A stretch of 64,000 bases of DNA from Chamaecrista fasciculata (GCA_003254925.1 QANZ01004239.1:5673-69672), one strand, 5' to 3'; shown: positions 38,193 to 49,448, numbered from the stretch's first letter. Numbers and translations: made by a program. The notes: a model not told the origin generated them from the letters alone.

Positions 38193-38535
38193 TTGAGAAA
38201 TCACGCTTTCCAAGATCATCTCATCCCAATATCATCCCAGTCAAACCCCAGTCAAACCCCACCCAAACACCTATCATCTCATCTCAATCTCCATCTCAAC
38301 ATCATTATTTCATACCATTTCTACCCCTATACAAATTAAAAAAATCCATAATCATATTTAATCAACCACAATTATTACATACCCTTTTATATAATTTCAC
38401 ACCCTATTATACATCATTTTCTCTCAAACCATCCAAACACCACTACATCATTTCATTTCATCCTAATTTCAACATCATCTCATCTCATCTCATAGGTTGA
38501 GATTGGATTAGGATTAGAAGTTGCCAAAGAGACCC
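38193..38535. repeat. Right end of a Harbinger-like repeat after the gap
   Basis: The right terminus reads TTGCCAAAGAGACCC, followed by TTA (38536-38538). The interior is built of 'catctcatctcat' and 'catttcatttcat' phrases, comparable in style to the 'gtaatgaaatgatg' end of 11470-12854. The left end lies in or beyond the gap. Confidence 0.45.
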
Positions 38536-38782
38536 TTAGTTAATCACTTTCTCACTGGCTTAAACTTCTGACTTGGCAACATGTTTGCTGAAGTGAAATG
38601 AAATAAAATGGCCGAATTAAATAAAATTTATTCTAAATAAGATTCTAGAAATGAGTGAAATGGCAAGAGAGAGTCTCCAATGTCCTCATTAGTTATTAGT
38701 TATTAGCCACTCAAAACTCAATTTTTCTTAACCCCAAAATTCAAAAGGTCAAAAATGGAATGAAATAACTTGATAATTTAAA

Positions 38783-39102
38783 GGCTAAATTATACAAACA
38801 CATCTTGAGTTTTAGATTAAGAGCATAAAATACTATTGAGTTTTAAAATTTCACAGATAAATCATTTGAACTTTTAACCTTGTTCACTTAAGACCCTTGA
38901 TTTTTTAAGAAACTAAAGCTATTTCAGAGTCTTGAGTGAGCAAAATTGAAAGTTTAAAGAATTTGTCTATCAATTTTTAAAATTCAAGTGTCCTAAGTGA
39001 GCATAACTGAAAATTTAAGTAGTCTTTTTATCAAGTTTTACAATACACAGGTGTGTTTTGCCCCTAACCTAAAACTTAGGGGGTTATTGGTGCAATTTAG
39101 CC
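38783..39102. mobile_element. Mutator-type MITE (GGCTAAATT ends)
   Basis: The left end (GGCTAAATTATACAAACACA) and right end (TTGGTGCAATTTAGCC) are inverted counterparts, with internal complementary phrases ('aaatttcacagataa', 'tgaaaatttaagta'). The flanking 9-mers TAATTTAAA (38774-38782) and TATTTTAAA (39103-39111) match at eight of nine positions, fitting an aged 9-bp duplication. Confidence 0.65.
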
Positions 39103-39532
39103 TATTTTAAATTATATTGTTTTCTTTTTAATTTTAAGAAAATTACAATTTTATTCAATTTTTGCATAAAAAAACAACAGGTAATTTCATTTAATTCAAC
39201 TAATAATAACTTCTAAATAAAATTAATATGTGTCATTTTCTTTTTTCATTAAAAACTTTTAAATATCATATCTTTATATACTACTTAAAAGTGTAGGTTG
39301 TTTATAACTTTATTTTTCTAAACTATCCTTTATCAATCAAACAAATTACATTATTATCTATTATAATAGTGTAGGTGGTTTACAAATTTTATTTTCCAAA
39401 AATACCGCCTTAACACCCCATGATGAATTAATATTTATTGCTAATCACAAGTCACCACCTTTTAAAATCTTGGTATGTACCCCCAACATATGCGTCCAAT
39501 CACAAACAATTGCACCATTTAAACGAACAATC

Positions 39533-39547
39533 AAGGATGGGTATATG
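39533..39547 (+). repeat. Left copy of the LINE target-site duplication
   Basis: AAGGATGGGTATATG is repeated exactly at 40725-40739 directly after a poly(A) run. It marks the left border of the LINE insertion. Confidence 0.85.
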
Positions 39548-40724
39548 AACAAACATCAGCTACATCTCCTCTACTCTGAACCTGTCATCAAGAACATTCT
39601 TCATCAGAGTTCCTCCATCTTTGACAGACCTGATCACCTCATCTGGAAGCTCTCTGTAGATGGCAAGTATTCAGTGTCTCAAGGATACCATTTGCTTCTT
39701 CAATCTCAAGAAGCATCTTTAATAGCTTCCTCATCTACCTCTTGGTCTAACTGGAGTTGGATGTGGAAATTAGCTATTCCTCCTAAGTACCTGATTTTCC
39801 TTTGGCGTCTCATTCATGCAGCTGTCCCCACCACAGCAATTCTGCAAGATCATCACATCAATCTCAACCAGCACTGTGTTTTTTGTGCTGCAGAAGATGA
39901 AACTCTTCTACATCTTTTCTTGCACTGTCCTTTTGCTCAAGCTTGCTGGTTTGGATCCTCGCTTTCTATGCTGCCTCAACCTGCAATTCAAGACTTCAAA
40001 TCATGGCTTCTGCAACAACTGGATATGTTTTCCAATTCTGCCTTGCATCTTACCTCTCAATGCCAATTGTTTGTTGTTCTTTTTACCAAATTTGGGAAAC
40101 TAGGAATCATGTTCTCCATCGTGGGAAGGCTGCATCCCCTATTCAGGTCATTAACAGCGCAGTCTTCATCATACAACACATTCATAAAGCTCAAAATTCC
40201 AGACATGACTCTCTTTTGTCCCCACGCCAAGCCATTTCCACAACCATCTGCCCCTCTCTACATGTCACACACTTATTTCGTCAAGGTATAATACACTTCT
40301 TTTTTCACAGGAATAGAGGTATGCTCTATGTTTTCGCTCCTCATACTTGGCAGGGTGTTTGGAAAGCACTACACCTCTGTCGCAATGCGGACAACAATGA
40401 TCGCCTGGTTTTTTTCTTTGACTGCATTCGTGATCTAATACAACATCGCCTCCCTCCACTACACCAATTCCAATGCATCACTCTTCCGAAGCTGGGCTAT
40501 GCTGCATGGATAACCTTCCAAAGCGTTGCTCCACAACCTCTACAGCCAGTGATTCAAGATATTGGTCAGCTTCTACCACCTTCAACCTCTTTTCTACACG
40601 CAGCAAGAGAGGGACGAATCCTTCTTCGTCAAATTTTACAGTTCTTTCCTTACTCCTATGCTATGTTTAATAATTATGCTTTCTTTTCGTTCTAGTCTTC
40701 TTTCTAGTCTTGTATTAAAAAAAA
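39548..40724 (+). pseudogene. 5'-truncated LINE (non-LTR retrotransposon), 3' end of ORF2
   Basis: The sequence encodes the part of a plant L1-type LINE ORF2 that follows the reverse transcriptase. The first part (39548 to about 40090) shows the zf-RVT zinc-binding pattern C-x2-C-x8-H-x4-C (CVFCAAEDETLLHLFLHC), preceded by the typical 'WKLAIPPKYLIFLWRL' stretch. Reading then shifts frame near 40085-40095 and continues with QIWETRNHVLHRG and a further 190 codons to about 40695, so the copy is broken. A poly(A) run (40717-40726) ends it. Exact 15-bp duplications (39533-39547 and 40725-40739) show the insertion was already 5'-truncated at integration. The endonuclease and RT domains are absent. 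Confidence 0.88.
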
Positions 40725-40739
40725 AAGGATGGGTATATG
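40725..40739 (+). repeat. Right copy of the LINE target-site duplication
   Basis: AAGGATGGGTATATG follows the LINE poly(A) tail; its first two A's may belong to the tail. Joining across the insertion gives an uninterrupted host segment (about 39470-39547 with 40740-40870) that reads open in one frame but is not recognised. Confidence 0.85.
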
Positions 40740-40924
40740 CCGAAAACATTGTATTTCATTGATGGTGCCTCCTCGAACGGCTTTGCACCGTGTGTCCTCG
40801 CTTCCACCAATGGTTCGTCCACAAGTTTCAACCACAATATCATTAGACATTCTCGATTTTCTTGTTAATTATTGTATGCAGATTAAAATATATATTATAT
40901 TGTTGAAAAAATAATAATATTTAT

Positions 40925-41400
40925 AAAAATAAAATAACTTTTCCCCACGAGAATAATCAGAGAAATAAGATTAAGAAATACAATCATAACACAAGAGAAA
41001 TTAACGTGAAAAATCCAAACTGGGAAAAAAAACCACAACCGTTGCCAAAAGACAACCAAAGAAAAATACTATATGAAAATTGTTACATTACACAATATTC
41101 TCTCAACTTTTGCCCCAAGTACACTCACACACTCATAAAGAAACTATTTAACTACACCTTCCACACTTTACAAATAATAATAGAAGAACTCTAAAATAGA
41201 AGAGATGAAGGAATTTAAAAGTCAAATACAAAGCTTAATGTATTGACTTGGTGCACTTGTAAACTTGCCTTGAGTCTCCTTTTATAGTAGTTGAGCCCCT
41301 CTCACAATTATTAACCAAGCAATGTGGGACTTCTTAAAATCTCACCTACTTCCATTTTCAATCAATTAGCCAATGTATATATTTATACAAGTCATATTGA
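40925..41400 (-). mobile_element. LTR/TRIM-like retrotransposon remnant
   Basis: On the minus strand there is AAGTCCCACATTGCTTGG (about 41315-41333) followed about 30 bp later by TATAAAAGGAGACTC (about 41272-41286), a layout common in plant TRIM and Copia LTR promoters. Further on are 'ggttttttttcccagtttgga' phrases typical of the transcribed LTR part. No internal coding region or second LTR is seen, so a solo LTR is likely. Confidence 0.5.
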
Positions 41401-43022
41401 AGTCTATCTCCCTATCAGATACTATTATCAATTTATCATTATTATTAATCAGTGAAAGACGAGCATGTGTGGTGGATGAAAAATAATGTGAGATCATCTG
41501 TATATATTTATAAATATGCATTGGTTTCTATCTATACAACACCGTAGAATATGCACCTTTGTAGTTAAGACCTTTCAAAAGGATCTAGACTTTTACAGTG
41601 AAAATTCTAACATCAATATATATATATATATATATATATATCACCCGTTAAATTATTTTGTTTCTTCACCAGAGTATCATGGGAACAACAAGTAACAGAA
41701 GGAGTCCAATTCTTCCATTCCCTTTATTACTATTTGAATTTGGATGCAATGGGTGATGTAAAGGAAAATTCAATTCAAGTCGTGGAGGGAAAACCATTTT
41801 GGCGAAGAAGTTAAAAGGGATTCACATTTACCATGATTCTTTCGCAGATTCCAATATACATTATGCATTGACTTTGGTGTGTTTTGAATGCTACTTTTCC
41901 AAAGAACATCTCTCCATGTATTCTGTTCATTTAGAATTTATAGATGGAATGTTGAAAAGATTTGGGGATTATTATATCAATGCATCTCGTCATGTTGATT
42001 GTTCATTACAATAGTTCTTGTACTTTGATCTCTATATTACACATGACAGTAAATTATAGATGGGGTTTTAAATTTGACATTTTTTCATTTTATCTTATCT
42101 ACTATAAGGATATGAGTTGTTTACAAATTTAATTTATCCACCAATGTCTCAATAACAATCTGTTAACCCACCTTTCTATTGAATTTGAAATGGTGCCTAC
42201 CCACAATCTGTTTACTCAACCTGTGAATTTGAAATACCCAAATAGTTATTTTTTTCATTGGGTTGGGAACTCAAGCGGTTATTAAACAAATGAATCCAAT
42301 AACGAAGAGTCCATTTTGCAGAACCAATTTCATTCTTAGTGAATTTGGGTTAGTGCCATTTAGTTTATATTTTTTTTTTAAAAGGTCTTGTCCTTCATGT
42401 TGTCTCGTGTCCATTCTTTATTATGATTAAATTCTTAATCTTTTGCTAAGTCTCTCATCTCTATCTTCTGAGTTTTTTTTCCTTCTCCTTCATATGATTT
42501 CCATCGAGATAGAGATTGAGTAGAGTAGGGGTGATTGGAAGAAAGAGTAAGTGAGAAATAGAGGAGAGAGATCATGAGGGACAGAGGGAGAGATCATGAG
42601 AAACCTTGATGTGTGATTAATGAGATTTGAGATTAGGAATTGAGATTGTGAGAAAGGTTTGATTTTCATGATTAGTTACCTAAAGAATAGGGAAATGAAT
42701 AATTAGGTAATCCTTTGATTAATTTCTTAATTAATAAATTTATAAGGTAATCCTTTGATTGACAATTAGTATTTGATTATTTGTTAAATTTGTGAGAAAA
42801 AGAGAAAAAAAGTAGAGATTTTGGATTGGCACAGGATTTTGGATTAGGGAGGTAATCCTAAATTGATATTACTTTGGTGTTGTTTTATCTTTAATGAATT
42901 CTTTAATTAATTTTGGACATGACAGGCTTAATTCATCTCTAATTGAGATGTGATTGTGAAATTGTGCTTTCGTCATTCATATCTTAATATATTTCCAATT
43001 TTTGTTTAACACATATAATAGA

Positions 43023-43215
43023 GTAGGGGCTTTGCGTGCGTATTAGGACACGCAAATATGTATATAAAATAAATTAGGGACCAAATCGTTGGCTCAGTAA
43101 AAAAGAATGGACCAAATAATAAGTTTTCTCTTATTTTAATTACATGTAATATTTTTATCTTAGTATAGGTGGGAGGACGATCAGAATACTCCTCCCACAT
43201 ATAATATAGTATAGA
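43023..43215 (-). mobile_element. Short Helitron-like element
   Basis: On the minus strand it begins TCTATACTATATTATATGTG after an A and ends with a hairpin region (about 43033-43053, 'gcgtgtcctaatacgcacgc') then GCCCCTAC followed by T. The 3' tetranucleotide CTAC departs from the CTRR consensus. It shares 'gggaccaaatcgtt' and 'gtgggaggacgatcag' with 14394-14602. Confidence 0.55.
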
Positions 43216-43232
43216 TTAATAAAGTATTACTT

Positions 43233-43507
43233 TAGAGTAAATTTACAATTCAATCCTTAAAAAATCACCAAACTGACAATTTGGTAGTTAAAATTTTGAA
43301 ATACACAATTTAGTCCATAAAAAATCAAAATAGTATATTTATTAGTCTCTTTCATAAATTTAATATTATACTATTTTAATTTTTGAGGGGTTAAAGAGTA
43401 TGACTTTTTAATCTTTCAAGGATTAAACTATGTATTTTGATCTTTTAAAAATCAATTTGTCAACATAGTAATCTTTGAAGGACTAGATTGTTATTTTACT
43501 CTATATT
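43233..43507. mobile_element. Small foldback MITE (TAGAGTAAA ends)
   Basis: Left TTAGAGTAAATTTACAATTC pairs with right ATTGTTATTTTACTCTA, and TA flanks both. Internal phrases 'aatcaccaaactgacaatttgg' and 'caatttgtcaacatagtaatc' are complementary. It is related to the repeat at 5614-5921. Confidence 0.55.
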
Positions 43508-44036
43508 ATATGTGAGAGCTTCAAATTTTGTGTGTAGTTTTTTGTCCACATATACTTTCAAACTATAGATGACTTTTTATATTTTGTTTAAGTGCCTCTT
43601 GATACAAACTTGTCAAGATAACCATTACATTTTTGTTTTGTAGGTTCTTTTAATGCTAATATTTTTGTTGTTAAGTTACGTTTGCATCCTCTATTTTGAA
43701 AATTGTTAAGATCTTGATGAAAATTTCCCATTTTTGGTATTAAATAGTTTGCTAAAGGAGGAAAGTCATAGCAATCCAACAATCATGCATGAAAGAAGTC
43801 ATAAATATCTCAGGTGATGATAAAGAAAACTCCAATGCAAATTTTCAACCACAAAATTTGGCCATTGATCAACATGAGGAAGATCATTGAAAAAAATAAT
43901 ATTGTAAATAGATGCTAAAAATATATGTTAAAAAAATTTTATTGATTATATGATAAATACCGCGTGCAACGCAAGTAATATCCATTAATACATACGATGT
44001 ACTGTGCGTGTATGCCCAGGTGTATATATATATATA

Positions 44037-44344
44037 TTAGGGGCTTTCCGTGCCCTAACGGGCACGGAAAAATGTATGTAACGTTTGATTTGACATTTGT
44101 AGTTATTCAGTGACTAAATAGTATATTTCTATTATTTAAGGACTAAATCGTTAGAAGTGTGAACATTAAAAGACCAAATAATAAGTTTTCACTTTCTTAA
44201 ATCTCATCTACTACCTTCTCTCTCCTATTATCTATATAGTTAGCCAATTATCAAGTTCCACATGTTTATTTCTTATTTTTTAATTTTTAATTTAATTATT
44301 TTTAACCAACCAAAAGGGTCCTCACACATATAATATAGTATAAA
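44037..44344 (-). mobile_element. Helitron-like non-autonomous element with 3' hairpin
   Basis: Read on the minus strand, the 3' end has a GC-rich hairpin (CGTGCCCGTTAGGGCACG) followed after about seven bases by CCCCTAA and then T. This is the Helitron pattern of hairpin plus CTRR at an AT target. The 5' end reads TTTATACTATATTATATGTG, one substitution from the TC start of the family. It shares most of its length, in opposite orientation, with 59012-59318. Confidence 0.7.
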
Positions 44345-44859
44345 TATATATTATTATTATATATTATATATTTGTATGACTTTTGTTTTGTGTTCAAATT
44401 GTTTTCTCCAATTTCTATTTCGAATATATTAATTAGGAGATCATGATTTTTTATCTTGAGACTAGTCAATTTAGGTCAAGATAATTATTTTTTTGAACCC
44501 ATGAAATATTATAGAGTTCATAACTCAAATATTTCACGACAAGAATTAAATTATAACTTTAGTATAATTCACATAAAAGTGAGATTATTTGTTTGCCCCT
44601 TTAATCTCTAAATAAAATAACAATTTTATTTAGGATCAAATCCTAATATGAAAAAATAATTATGTTCTCTTGAGCGAATATTTCTCCAGAGAATATTAAT
44701 TAAATCCTGCAGTACACTTAGAATCAAGGTACACATGCTCTTCCATTTTTTTGGGTGTTTTATAATTATTATTTAAATACCATAACTCTTTTTACTCAGC
44801 AATAAAGCGTTGATTTCAAGTAAGTCCTCTAACTCACCTCCAACTATCAATCTATTTTT

Positions 44860-45275
44860 CGAACTACGTGGACTTTGATCCCTAACAAGGATACGTAGAA
44901 CTTAGGTTCAAAAACCTGAGTCAAGTCTATTTTTCCATTTTTTTCCTTATTAAATTGTTCAAATCCACGATTGTGAATGCTTGACTGTTTTTCATGATTT
45001 GTTTGGATTGCAATTTAATATTTCTTCATCAATCTTTGGTCTCGAGGATGTTTGTTGTGTGCTTAGGGATAATTATATATAAATATTTGGCCATTTAGTT
45101 TTTAATAATTATTTTGGGGTAACCTTATAATTATAAGGAATTTTTAGGATGTAGAAATTAAATGTGCTCATGAACCCGTCTTTGGTTTAAGACCATTTTT
45201 TTTAAATTGTCTTATTTGCTATTTTTATCAAATTTTCTTAAAAATTCTTATAAAATTTGGTGGCGACTCCTTTTT
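44860..45275 (+). mobile_element. Possible Ty3/Gypsy LTR remnant
   Basis: The phrase 'tttgatccctaacaaggatacgtag' (about 44874-44898) and the later 'ggtggcgactcc' (about 45261-45272) resemble the 3' part of plant Tat-type Gypsy LTRs and the sequence just before their primer-binding site. No gag or pol sequence is visible. The call rests on remembered motif similarity. Confidence 0.35.
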
Positions 45276-45826
45276 TTTTTTTGTCATAATTGATATTCTA
45301 CACAATGTCAAGCTTGATAGGGAGTATTTATACTCCATGATAAAAGAAACCCTAATGGGTCTTCAAACACTAAACCCAAACTAATAAAACCCTAATGTAC
45401 TTTTAAACATGAAGCCCAATTAATTGAAATAATAAAGATGATTTAAATGTCTTAAAATACTAATGGACTTCAAATGATTTAGCCCAAAATTAATAAAATT
45501 CGTACTAAAATAAAACCCAAAATAAAAACAACATTTTATGCCCAAAATAAGAATATTTAGGCCCAAATAAGTCTTCGTATGTGTAGCATTTGGTCCAAGT
45601 TGTTTAAATTCAAATATTTGTGCCTAAATCATGTTGTGTAACTTTCGCCCCATATTGTGCAAGTGACGTTTTCAACATTCTTTGCAATGAACCTTCGGCA
45701 TGGTATTTCGCATCATACCCTCTCTCTTCAAAAATATTTGACCTCAAATCTTTGAAATATATCCTTTGCTTTTTATTTTGCATCAACAAATTGATACTTT
45801 AATATTATGCAAATGTGTGGTGATTT

Positions 45827-46072
45827 GCCAGAACACATCTTCCTAGCCTTGTTCATGCTTGGTTGCATCTCCCAAGTCCCATGGTTAGAGGTATACAATT
45901 TTGCAGATTTCATGATATTTCCAAGTGAATCACAGCCAGCAGCAAAAATAGCAATCTCCCTCACGCTAGAAGAAGCAAACAGGAACCTAGCCATGTTCAT
46001 GTTCATTCCAGAAGTCCATTCAAATGTGAGTTTTGTTGTTGCATCTTTGAAGTGATTTGGACGAATGACATA
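45827..46072 (-). pseudogene. F-box/kelch-repeat protein fragment (SKIP11-like)
   Basis: On the minus strand one frame reads about 80 codons that resemble a kelch repeat of plant F-box/kelch proteins: FEWTSGMNMNMARFLFASSS, then EIAIFAAGCDSLGNIMKSAK, then TWEMQPSMNKARKMCSG. The Gly-Cys of the first blade and the PSMNKxRKMCSG signature are recognisable. The second blade (normally ...FMDGKFYVIGG) is missing after MCSG, and no F-box is found upstream. It is a short relic, not a gene. Confidence 0.65.
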
Positions 46073-46859
46073 ATTCCAGGTAATGCTGACTTTTTTTTAC
46101 CATGCAAATTACCAGATGGCTTTAGTATCACTAGTACTATTGTCCTTTTATTCTCAAAATAACTTTTATTCATTTCAAAATTCCAAATAGAAAGTGAAGA
46201 GTTTGTTGCACCCTTTTTAACACAACTTCTGCAATGAAAGAATAAATGATATTTATAAGTCAATATCAAATCATACTCACAAGAGCTGTATATAATTATT
46301 AATAAAATAAATTTAATTTGACAAAATCATACTACTTGATGATAGTTTGTCACAACTTAAAAGAAAGTTTTATCATGTAAATAGAAGATGATATAAAGTA
46401 TACATACATTTATATATTTGAGCATGAAAATGATTGAAGGAGAAAGACAATAAAAATGGGAGGTAAGGTATATGATAAATCAATGCGATCAAATTAAAAT
46501 AACATCAAACTAATATATATATTCTTGAATAAGCCTTAAGATTAGTATCATGTAATTAAGTCATTATCTCAAACAATTATAAAAACACATCGATAATACA
46601 CAAAATTAACTTTTTGCTTTGTCAATTTTTCAATATATTCTTGCATGCTACTAGTAGCTTTCATATCCTTGCTATATATGTAGGTAATTAAAGTTTCACA
46701 CCTGCATTTAAATTGAGTTTCACGGTTGATTAAATTTTTTTTTTTAAAAAAAAAATCCTATATATAAGTCTACAAACAAAAAATCAGCCACGTCCTTATA
46801 AACTAAGTTAAAAGATCTAGAAAAGATTAGGGTACTATCCTAAGACCAAAAATGAAATG

Positions 46860-47330
46860 AGCATCATGAAACTTAGAAAGAAAACAAAAACAAACCATAA
46901 AAAATAATTAAACAAAAATAAATAAAATTAAAATTAAAATTAAAAAATAAAACAAAAAAATAAAACGAAAATAAATAAATAAAATTAAAAAATAATAATA
47001 CAAAATAAATAAAATTAAAATAAAAATAATAATAAAAATAAATAAATAAAATTAAAGTTAAAAAATAAATAAAACAAAAATTATAAAATAAATAGAGAAA
47101 AAAGAGACTTACCTCTTGAGGCGAAACAACACGGATGAGGCTCTTGAGAGACGGTAGATTTAGCTCTTCCAAATCTAAAGTTCAATATGTATTTGATGAA
47201 GAGTCGTGGGGATCTATTTATAGATGGGGGTGGGCAGAATGCTTCTACGCTAGGCGATGTGGGACTTTCACTTACACATGCCTTTAGATCTCTTGGTCTA
47301 TCAGGTGACTTCAGTCATAAATAATTTTAT
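46860..47330 (-). mobile_element. LTR/TRIM-like remnant with TATA box
   Basis: On the minus strand, AAGTCCCACATCGCCTA (about 47251-47267) is followed by TATAAATAG (about 47214-47222) and then a short open segment starting at 47172 that ends in a donor-like GAG/gtaagt (about 47107-47113). The order matches plant LTR promoters, as at 40925-41400. The rest is low-complexity A/T. Confidence 0.35.
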
Positions 47331-47774
47331 TTATTTTCTATATACTGGATGTCTCATGTGAGTAATTTTTTATTGTCCATATCAAAATTGTATAGTTGGA
47401 TATGAATACATATATATAATGTATCAATAATTGATTATTTAACGTTATACAATAACGATAAAAAAATTAATATTGTGATAACTTATTGTTACTTTCATAA
47501 TCAAGCATCCAAATCTTAAAATCTCATAAATCGATCACAACGTGACCTTAATTTTGTTCTCAATTTTAGATATTGTTTATATATGTCAAAGTTATCTAGT
47601 TAAATGTCTAGAGCCAATAGTTATAAATTGACTAATATTATTTCGTTACAAATTAATCATACAGTTTTGTGTAACGATTACATGGATCTCTAGATCTCGT
47701 GATTTCACACAGATTATGATGTAATTTCAATCATAATATGTTTTTATTGGCTATATACTGGATGTCTTATGTAA

Positions 47775-47783
47775 TTAAATTTA
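47775..47783 (+). repeat. Left 9-bp target duplication TTAAATTTA
   Basis: Identical to 51613-51621 on the other side of the large inverted-repeat element. The 9-bp length is characteristic of Mutator-like transposition. Confidence 0.8.
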
Positions 47784-48655
47784 GGGTAAAATGCATTTTG
47801 GTACCCTATGGTTTGGACCAAATCCACTTTGGTACCATGAAAGACAAAATTGGACACTTTGGTACCCTGCGGTTTGCGCCATTAGCACTTTGGTACCCTA
47901 TGGTTATTTTCGTCAAGATTTAACGGAAAATTATTAGCACTTTGGCAAAAATTACAAAATTCCCCCCCAATAGTTTCAAAATTTTGAAAAAGTCCCTAGA
48001 TCATAATATTTGAGGACTAAAATGAAATTATAACAAAACTATGAGGTCAAAATGTAATTATGGAAAATATTGGAAAAAAAATAAAATTACAGATTAGTCC
48101 TAAATCTAGAAAATAAAATGCAGTTTAGTCTTAAAATTTTGTGGTTCGATGGTGAGAAGATAAACTTTACAAATTTTTGCAATAACTAAAGAATGCCCCG
48201 AAACAGATTCAAAATCTACAAAAAAAAAGCCCCTAGATCATGATATTTGAGGACTAAAATAAAAATTACAAAAACTTTTTGAAGTCAAAATATAATTTTG
48301 GAAAATAGAAAAAAAAAGAGATAATTACATATCAGTCCTAAATCTGGAAAATAAATGCAATTTAGTCCTACCCATATTCAAATACAACTACTTAAATGAA
48401 ATTTTGAAAGTAAACTTGAATAATTCTAAGAATATTCCCATTAATTAATTTACAAATTAAATAATTAATATTTAGTTTCACTAAATAATTTAATAAATTA
48501 CTAAAATATTTATTTTTTATGAAATTATAATAAAACTATAATTTTTTCATGCAAGTTATTCAGTATGTAATGATAGCAAAATATGATGATCTAACTATAA
48601 TATTTTATATTTAAAATACATAATTACAATAAATATAATTATTTTAGTAAAATAT

Positions 48656-48777
48656 NNNNNNNNNNNNNNNNNNNNNNNNNNNNNNNNNNNNNNNNNNNNN
48701 NNNNNNNNNNNNNNNNNNNNNNNNNNNNNNNNNNNNNNNNNNNNNNNNNNNNNNNNNNNNNNNNNNNNNNNNNNNNN
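48656..48777. other. Assembly gap (122 N)
   Basis: Unknown bases within the left arm. Comparison with the right arm predicts up to about 900 bp of missing sequence here, so the gap is probably under-sized. Confidence 0.95.
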
Positions 48778-48957
<180 letters not shown>

Positions 48958-49073
48958 CCTAAAAAAACCACTCTCTTGCAATTTGGTCCCTAGGTCCTCA
49001 AATTTATTAAATAAGAATTAAAAAAAAAAATTGGTCCCTAAATCCTAATTTCATTATCATCTTCATCTTTATC

Positions 49074-49109
<36 letters not shown>

Positions 49110-49244
49110 TTCTTCACCTTGAACAAACACAAGAGGGCCTATTTGGAATTTAAACTAAATTCCGGTGCCATCCCTGACCTCTCTTCTCTCACCAATCTCA
49201 AATTACAGTTCTCACATCTTCTTCTCTTTTCTCTCGTCCTCGTT

Positions 49245-49448
49245 ATGGCTTCAGTCTCTACATTCAAGGTCTTCGCTCTCTTCATCGCCGTCGCTCTTTT
49301 CTCCGCCTCCGCCTCCTTGGCTCAAGATTCTCCGGCGTCTTCTCCGGCTCCCTCGCCGGCTGCTGGTGCCGCTGGATCTGTCTTTGCCTCGCTTGCTATG
49401 ATCGGCGCTTTCATTGTTATGTCCATGGTCGCCATTTTGAAGCACTAG
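49245..49448 (+). CDS. Arabinogalactan peptide (AG-peptide), GPI-anchored
   Basis: A single-exon, 67-aa ORF. Residues 1-26 form a signal peptide (hydrophobic, ending ASASLA). The predicted mature peptide starts QDSPASSPAPSPAAGAAG, with the alternating Ser/Ala-Pro pattern that is hydroxylated and carries arabinogalactan. Residues about 46-63 are hydrophobic, fitting a GPI-attachment signal, and the end is AILKH. AG-peptides are tiny proteoglycans on the outer plasma membrane. I chose the ATG at 49245 over the upstream in-frame ATG at 49119 because the signal peptide begins there. The ORF is GC-richer than its surroundings. The gene sits exactly in the loop of the inverted-repeat element, so it is either a captured copy or the founder gene of a mobile unit. 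Family assignment is by composition; the exact AGP subgroup is not clear. Confidence 0.8.
   Translation: MASVSTFKVFALFIAVALFSASASLAQDSPASSPAPSPAAGAAGSVFASLAMIGAFIVMSMVAILKH

Larger units (their letters stand above)
34330..39532. other. Intergenic region right of CCT7, with an assembly gap
   Basis: The first 550 bp are probably CCT7 3' untranslated and flanking DNA. Then follow foldback repeats (35510-35935, 36905-37431, 38783-39102), a GC-rich hAT-like terminus (36145-36234), a segment shared with 12112-12345 (37486-37728), the gap and a Harbinger-like end (38193-38535). The stretch 36240-36900 is AT-rich with nothing recognisable. Confidence 0.7.
40740..45826. other. Repeat-rich intergenic region
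   Basis: Contains an LTR/TRIM-like remnant (40925-41400), (TA)n runs (about 41615-41641 and 44022-44036), a Helitron-like pair (43023-43215 and 44037-44344), a MITE (43233-43507) and a probable Gypsy LTR remnant (44860-45275). The stretches 41650-43000 and 45300-45800 show only short ORFs I cannot place. Confidence 0.65.
46073..47783. other. AT-rich intergenic region left of the Mutator-type element
   Basis: The stretch 46100-46860 holds nothing recognisable. At 46880-47100 there is a low-complexity A/T tract built of 'aaataaaattaaa' units. An LTR-like promoter on the minus strand (46860-47330) follows, then a degenerate direct duplication: 47240-47480 resembles 47680-47783 joined to 51613-51700. 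Confidence 0.6.

Noticed and set aside
37692..38500. Long ORFs across the first N-run
   Set aside because: They consist almost entirely of unknown residues; the open frame is created by the gap.
41799..42014. 71-aa plus-strand ORF
   Set aside because: Not similar to anything I know, lacks flanking splice or promoter signals and lies in repeat-rich DNA.
46873..47172. Minus-strand ORF with start MEELNLPSLKSLIRVV
   Set aside because: The open part after about 20 codons is a low-complexity A/T tract; the context fits an LTR-like promoter with a donor-like site rather than a gene.
49119..49244. Upstream in-frame ATG extending the arabinogalactan peptide by 42 residues
   Set aside because: The added residues precede the signal peptide and come from the inverted-arm and leader sequence; the ATG at 49245 directly starts a typical signal peptide.
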